Below, in pieces: positions 17,051 through 20,160 of a stretch of DNA of 20,160 bases (its first letter is position 1; each line of letters starts with the position of its first letter). The notes under the pieces are model-generated. The model made no database searches, was not told the DNA's origin, and was given only the letters and a program-made list of their open reading frames with translations. The translations under genes were made by a program, and so were the position numbers. This DNA is from Thermoleophilia bacterium (GTDB lineage: Bacteria > Actinomycetota > Thermoleophilia > Miltoncostaeales > Miltoncostaeaceae), in assembly GCA_017882555.1 (NCBI GenBank), contig JADGPH010000142.1:1-20160 (forward strand). The letters are read 5' to 3'.

Positions 17051-17575
17051 TTACGTGAGCTTCTTGACCTGGTCGAACGAGAGATCCGCGGGGGTTTCGC
17101 GGCCGAAGATGCTCACCAGCACCTTGACGCGGCCCGCCTCGGAGTTGATTTCCGCGATCTCCCCGGTGAAGTCCGAGAGCGGTCCCGAGATGACCTTGAC
17201 CGACTCGCCAACCGAGAATTCCGCGCGCACCTTCGGACGCAGCTCGGAGTGGGTCCGCAGCAGACGGTCGACCTCGGCCTGGGTCAACGGCACCGGATCG
17301 GTCGACGAACCCACGAATCCGGTCACGCCCGGTGTGTCCTTGACCACCCAGAGCGCATCCGGAGTCATGTCCATGTTCACGAGCACGTACCCGGGCAGGG
17401 TGCGCTTTTCGGTCTGGATCTTTTGGCCGTCCTTGGTCTCGATGACCTGCTCAGTCGGCACGACAATATCGCGCACGTTGTCGCGTTGGCCAAGCGAGAC
17501 CAGGCGATGTTCAAGGTTCGCCTTGACCTTCTTTTCATGGCCAGAGTAAGTGTTGATCACATACCAGCGGAACAC
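17051..17575 (-). CDS. nusG: Transcription termination/antitermination factor NusG
   Basis: NusG binds the RNA polymerase clamp, affects pausing and Rho termination, and links polymerase to the ribosome. The 174-residue protein has the NGN domain (RWYVINTYSGHEKKV at 3-17, LPGYVLVNMDM at 60-70, TPGVTGFVG at 81-89) and a C-terminal KOW domain (about 120-150). It lacks the long acidic N-terminal extension found in some actinobacteria. GTG at 17575 is the only start that fits the family; AAGGGA lies a rather long 11 bases upstream. It follows secE after 35 bases. Confidence 0.96.
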   Translation of the reverse strand: MFRWYVINTYSGHEKKVKANLEHRLVSLGQRDNVRDIVVPTEQVIETKDGQKIQTEKRTLPGYVLVNMDMTPDALWVVKDTPGVTGFVGSSTDPVPLTQAEVDRLLRTHSELRPKVRAEFSVGESVKVISGPLSDFTGEIAEINSEAGRVKVLVSIFGRETPADLSFDQVKKLT

Positions 17576-17610
17576 GGGCGAATACGTCCCTTCGGAGGGC
17601 GAACGGCGAG

Positions 17611-17976
17611 CTAGAAGATTGCGTGCACGATGCGATTGACGATGGTGTCAACCACATCGAGGTAAATCGTGACGATCGCGACCACTACGATGACGACCGC
17701 GGTGGACTGCAACAACTGCGATCGCGTTGGCCACTGCACCTTACGGAGCTCGGCGACGACATCGCTGAGAAACCGCGACCCGCGCCGTTGATCTTGGACG
17801 GCCTTGGTGACGGCTCCGGTCTTCTCACGCTGCGCGGCGGGCTTGGGGCGCGGTGCGGACGGCTGACGGCCTCCATCACTCTTGTTCCGGCGCGCGCGGG
17901 CGGGAGGCGCTGGCGATTTCTCGCCACCGTCATCCTTTGATGATCCATCATTTCGTGCGGGTCGAATACGTGCCAT
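17611..17976 (-). CDS. secE: Preprotein translocase subunit SecE
   Basis: SecE is the essential clamp of the SecYEG protein-conducting channel. The 121-residue protein has a basic, Pro- and Ala-rich N-terminal tail of about 65 residues, typical of extended actinobacterial forms. The conserved core follows: the amphipathic helix with ELRKVQWPTR (76-85) and one membrane segment, about 87-108 (STAVVIVVVAIVTIYL). ATG at 17976 has only a weak upstream purine run. It lies 17 bases downstream of the tRNA-Trp remnant. It is the first gene of the operon on the near side of the integrated element, so its original promoter has probably been displaced. Confidence 0.94.
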   Translation of the reverse strand: MARIRPARNDGSSKDDGGEKSPAPPARARRNKSDGGRQPSAPRPKPAAQREKTGAVTKAVQDQRRGSRFLSDVVAELRKVQWPTRSQLLQSTAVVIVVVAIVTIYLDVVDTIVNRIVHAIF

Positions 17977-17993
17977 TCAGTCCACGTTGATAA

Positions 17994-18035
17994 CAGGGCC
18001 GGAGGGACTCGAACCCCCAACCCCCGGTTTTGGAG
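17994..18035 (-). pseudogene. 3' half of tRNA-Trp, attachment-site remnant
   Basis: Reading the minus strand, every part of a tRNA from position 32 onward is present. These are anticodon loop CTCCAAA (anticodon CCA, 18031-18033), 3' anticodon strand ACCGG (18024-18028), variable loop GGGTT, T arm with loop TTCGAGT (18007-18013) and matching stems, 3' acceptor strand CGGCCCT (17995-18001) and discriminator G (17994). The next bases upstream, GCGCA, cannot pair with ACCGG, and no AGGGCCG acceptor strand or D arm is found further up. The break falls exactly at the 5' edge of the anticodon loop, a common crossover point for tRNA-targeting tyrosine integrases. CCA is not encoded. Confidence 0.85.
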
Positions 18036-18094
18036 TGCGCCGCCTACTTGCCGGTTGGCTTAGGTTAGGCCGGGACACCCCTGTTAGATAGGGC

Positions 18095-18100
18095 ATTATC
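18095..18100 (-). promoter_or_regulatory. Possible element-borne -10 box facing secE
   Basis: GATAAT on the minus strand matches the -10 consensus at 5 of 6 positions. A transcript from about 18088 would run through the tRNA remnant into secE. No clear -35 lies at 16-18 bases. If real, it would replace the promoter lost when the tRNA gene was split. Confidence 0.3.
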
Positions 18101-18120
18101 GCGATCTGTCGTGCTCATCC

Positions 18121-18156
18121 GGTACCCAAAGCGGTACCCACGGGGAGTGGTATCCA
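18121..18156. repeat. Three direct repeats near the attachment site
   Basis: GGTACCCA occurs at 18121-18128 and 18133-18140, and the variant GGTATCCA at 18149-18156. Short direct repeats between an attachment site and the integrase start are typical of arm-type integrase or excisionase binding sites. GGTACC is itself a palindrome. Confidence 0.45.
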
Positions 18157-18239
18157 CGTCTTTCTATCGCTAACGTGGCAGGAACTGAGGGGCCGCGCCG
18201 TGCATGGCCGACCCCCGGACGCAACGGAGGTAATGTCCG

Positions 18240-19559
18240 ATGGCGACGCAGGCAGCATACCGATCCAACGCGCAGCCGAGCGCGTCGCTGATCGTCAGGG
18301 AGCACGGAGTGCGCGTGTTCTACGAGGCCAAGTTCCGGCATCAGGGCCAGCAGGTCCGCCGTCGGATTGGTCCCGCGTGGCTCATCCGCGATGCCACGAC
18401 CGGCGCGTGGATCCCGAGACGCGGTCGTGTCCCCGAGGGCTCGTATGACGCCCGCAAGGCTCACGCAGCGGCCGCCGAGATTGTCGCCAAGTTCGTCTCC
18501 GGCGCCGAAGCCAGCGAGCGGGCCGATAGGGAGCGACGCGAGCGCGGCCCGACCTTCCGCGAAGTCGCAGCCGCGTATCTCGTGTGGCTTGAGCGGGTGA
18601 AGGGCGCGAAGCCTTCGACGCTGGCAGACCACCGGCTACTGCTCGCCGAGCCCGGCGCTCCGCATCGGCGCGGGAGCGGCGTCCTGCGGGGTCCGATTAT
18701 GGGCGCGATCGGCAACCTGCCAGCGGCCAAGATCACGACGAGGGATGTCGAAGCCCTGCTCGGCACGATTGCCGCGACGGGCGCGAGCCCCCGGACCGTC
18801 AACAAGCACCGGGCCATCGTCTCGGCGATCTTCAACTACGGCGCGAAGGGTTCGACCTTCGGACTGCCCACGAACCCTGCCCGCGAGGCTGACAAGCGCT
18901 CGGAACCCCACGCCGGGCCGCTTGAGTTCTACCGCGTCGAGAACGTCGAGGCCATCGCCAGGGCCTTCGAGGCTGAGGTCCGGCGCGAGCAGTCAAGCGA
19001 CATCGACCCCCGCCTCGACGCCGAAATGGTCAGGATCAGCGCCTACGCCGGACTGCGGCTCGGCGAACTGCTCGCGCTGCGCTGGCGCGATGTGGACTTC
19101 GTCAAGCGCGTGATCGTCGTTAGCCGCGCCATGAGCGACGGGATTGAGACGACGACTAAGAGCGGCCGCGTGCGACAGGTACCGCTAGCGGACCCCGCTG
19201 CCGCTGCGCTGGACCGCATCAGCCGTCGCGAGCATTTCGTCAGCGCTGACGACCTTGTGTGCGCCAGCGTCATCGGACGTCACGTTGACGGCTCGGCCCT
19301 GAGGCGTCGGTACCGCCGTGCTCAGGTAGCCGCAGGCGTGGACCCGTTGCGCTGGCATGATCTGCGTCATACCTTCGGCTCGCTCCTGGCCGCAGACGGC
19401 GTGGACCTTGTGACGATTCAGGCCGCGATGGGGCATAGCGCGCTGGCGACGACGTCGCGGTATCTGCACGCGCGACCGGCATCGCTGTCGGCTGACCGTT
19501 TTTCGAGGGCATTCGGCCCGGCCGCGGCGACACCGGGGGAGACGCCCGTACACGTATAG
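18240..19559 (+). CDS. Tyrosine recombinase / phage-type integrase
   Basis: 439 residues, complete. It catalyses site-specific integration and excision. The N-terminal part (about 15-65) is an arm-binding-like domain; the SAM-like core-binding domain covers about 105-205; the catalytic domain follows from about 235. The catalytic set is intact: R273 (AYAGLRLGELLALRW), K307, H373 and R376 (WHDLRHTFG), H399 (MGHSALATTSRYLH) and Tyr408. ATG at 18240 has GGAGG 9 bases upstream. It points away from the tRNA-Trp remnant, which is presumably its target. The intact active site suggests a functional enzyme and recent insertion. It carries more rare-looking codons than the neighbouring ribosomal genes. 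Confidence 0.95.
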   Translation: MATQAAYRSNAQPSASLIVREHGVRVFYEAKFRHQGQQVRRRIGPAWLIRDATTGAWIPRRGRVPEGSYDARKAHAAAAEIVAKFVSGAEASERADRERRERGPTFREVAAAYLVWLERVKGAKPSTLADHRLLLAEPGAPHRRGSGVLRGPIMGAIGNLPAAKITTRDVEALLGTIAATGASPRTVNKHRAIVSAIFNYGAKGSTFGLPTNPAREADKRSEPHAGPLEFYRVENVEAIARAFEAEVRREQSSDIDPRLDAEMVRISAYAGLRLGELLALRWRDVDFVKRVIVVSRAMSDGIETTTKSGRVRQVPLADPAAAALDRISRREHFVSADDLVCASVIGRHVDGSALRRRYRRAQVAAGVDPLRWHDLRHTFGSLLAADGVDLVTIQAAMGHSALATTSRYLHARPASLSADRFSRAFGPAAATPGETPVHV

Positions 19560-19985
19560 CCCTAGACGACTGCCCTCCGGCGCCGCTGATATGCCCCCAT
19601 TCCCCACGCCAATCGTGCGCGCGTGCGCGTACACGCGAGCGATTCCTCCCTCCCCACTAGCCTCCCGTCCCAATTGGCCGCTCCGCCCCGGCCTACGCGC
19701 GCGCGCGCATGAAGGACGGCCTGGCTCCCCGTCCCCTGCTCGGGGTTGACAAGCCCGGTCGTTACACCGACGCTAGTCCGGGCGGACGCCCTTACCTCGA
19801 ACCTTGATCAACCCCCACATCATCCCGCGCTGCCAGACCTCGAGCGCTCCCGGGCTCAGGAGACCGCGCTGCTGGCCACGTGCGGGCACGTGTAGCGAGA
19901 GCAGCCCTATCCCCCTCCACCTACCCAATAGGGCAGCGCTGGGTGGCTAGCGCCACCATACGCTCGCGCGCGAACAACGGCCTGC
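19560..19985. other. 426-base gene-poor stretch after the integrase
   Basis: No supported gene. It holds two long alternating purine-pyrimidine runs (19614-19637 and 19694-19711), a perfect TTGACA at 19746-19751 without a matching -10 at 17 bases, an inverted repeat GCCCTAT/ATAGGGC (19904-19910 with 19928-19934) and a hairpin after the next gene. Confidence 0.5.
19942..19957 (-). terminator. Small hairpin after the membrane protein gene
   Basis: GGTGGC pairs with GCCACC around TAGC, 28 bases after the stop at 19986. There is no U-run, so this is a weak candidate. Confidence 0.3.
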
Positions 19986-20160
19986 CTACCCGGCGATGAT
20001 TCGACGGGCCCCGGCCTCGAACTCCGCCAGGTCGCCGGTCTCGCCCGCGCGGAACGCCCGCCGGCCGATCACCCACTGGTAGACGAGGAAGGACGCCAGT
20101 GCCACCGTGCCGATTCCGATCTTCACGACCCACGGCCAGTCCTGCCGGGTGACGAAGCCC
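19986..20160 (-). CDS. Small membrane protein, C-terminal part (cut by window edge)
   Basis: The minus strand is open from the right edge to a TAG at 19986-19988, giving 57 residues. They read as one membrane segment (WVVKIGIGTVALASFLVYQW) followed by a charged cytoplasmic-looking tail, RRAFRAGETGDLAEFEAGAR. No family is recognised. The codon pattern and membrane segment make it more credible than the overlapping 70-residue frame at 19921-20133. It would be the first cargo gene beyond the integrase. Confidence 0.5.
   Translation of the reverse strand, partial: GFVTRQDWPWVVKIGIGTVALASFLVYQWVIGRRAFRAGETGDLAEFEAGARRIIAG

Larger units (their letters stand above)
17994..20160. mobile_element. One end of an integrative element inserted in tRNA-Trp
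   Basis: The truncated tRNA-Trp marks the boundary, a complete tyrosine recombinase gene lies 204 bases inside, and repeated short motifs between them could be integrase arm sites. The part seen beyond the integrase is gene-poor and ends in a small membrane protein gene cut by the window edge. The far end, expected to carry the restored tRNA-Trp with the same 42-base block, is outside. Size and cargo are therefore unknown: it may be a prophage, an ICE or a genomic island. Confidence 0.75.

Noticed and set aside
17994..18070. An intact tRNA-Trp gene
   Set aside because: The 3' half is perfect, but the 5' anticodon strand cannot pair and neither D arm nor 5' acceptor strand is found.
18096..18632. 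A 178-codon minus-strand frame across the integrase start
   Set aside because: It is the shadow of the integrase gene and its upstream repeats; no ribosome binding site or recognisable domain.
19921..20133. A 70-codon minus-strand frame at the right edge
   Set aside because: Its Arg/Gly-rich product looks like an out-of-frame reading; the overlapping frame ending at 19986 gives a sensible membrane segment.
1..20160. CRISPR arrays, toxin-antitoxin pairs, restriction or other defence genes
   Set aside because: No spaced repeat array and no protein resembling these systems was found; any such cargo of the element would be beyond the right edge.

Overview
This is a GC-rich window, nearly all of it coding on the minus strand, that carries a core transcription and translation cluster. 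The gene order (tRNA-Trp, secE, nusG, rplK, rplA, rplJ, rplL, rpoB, rpoC, rpsL, rpsG, fusA), the actinobacterial-type N-terminal coiled-coil region of RpoC, the proline-rich N-terminal tail of SecE and frequent GTG/TTG starts suggest an actinobacterium, probably outside the well-known mycobacterial and streptomycete lineages. A Thermoleophilia-like lineage is possible, but I cannot prove it from sequence alone.

Layout from left to right. Positions 1-1347 (+) hold the 3' part of an FAD-linked oxidase/iron-sulfur dehydrogenase, convergent with fusA across a strong intrinsic terminator. Positions 1459-4508 (-) are the str group rpsL-rpsG-fusA, with no tuf gene directly after fusA. Positions 4788-13191 (-) are rpoB-rpoC. 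Positions 13192-14539 interrupt the usual rplL-rpoB junction: an unrecognised plus-strand gene (13439-13939), a 70-residue minus-strand gene (14012-14224), and palindromes in the spacers. Positions 14540-17976 (-) are secE-nusG-rplK-rplA-rplJ-rplL. Several genes need non-ATG starts chosen by their Shine-Dalgarno sequences, most strikingly a CTG start for rplJ.

From 17994 to the right edge lies one end of an integrated mobile element. The position where an intact tRNA-Trp would normally precede secE holds only the 3' half of that tRNA, from the anticodon loop to the discriminator base. Homology stops exactly at the anticodon loop. A complete tyrosine recombinase gene sits about 200 bases away, followed by a gene-poor stretch and the C-terminus of a small membrane protein. 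The natural reading is an element integrated into tRNA-Trp, directly upstream of the secE-nusG-ribosomal protein operon. The rest of the element and the other tRNA half lie outside the window.

The housekeeping genes work together in an obvious way: RNA polymerase beta and beta', its factor NusG, the SecYEG subunit SecE, the ribosomal stalk and L1/L11 proteins, S12/S7 and EF-G. I see no defence system, CRISPR array or biosynthetic cluster. The novelty here lies in the tRNA-borne element next to an essential operon, the CTG-initiated rplJ, the genes inserted before rpoB, and the unexplained palindromes.
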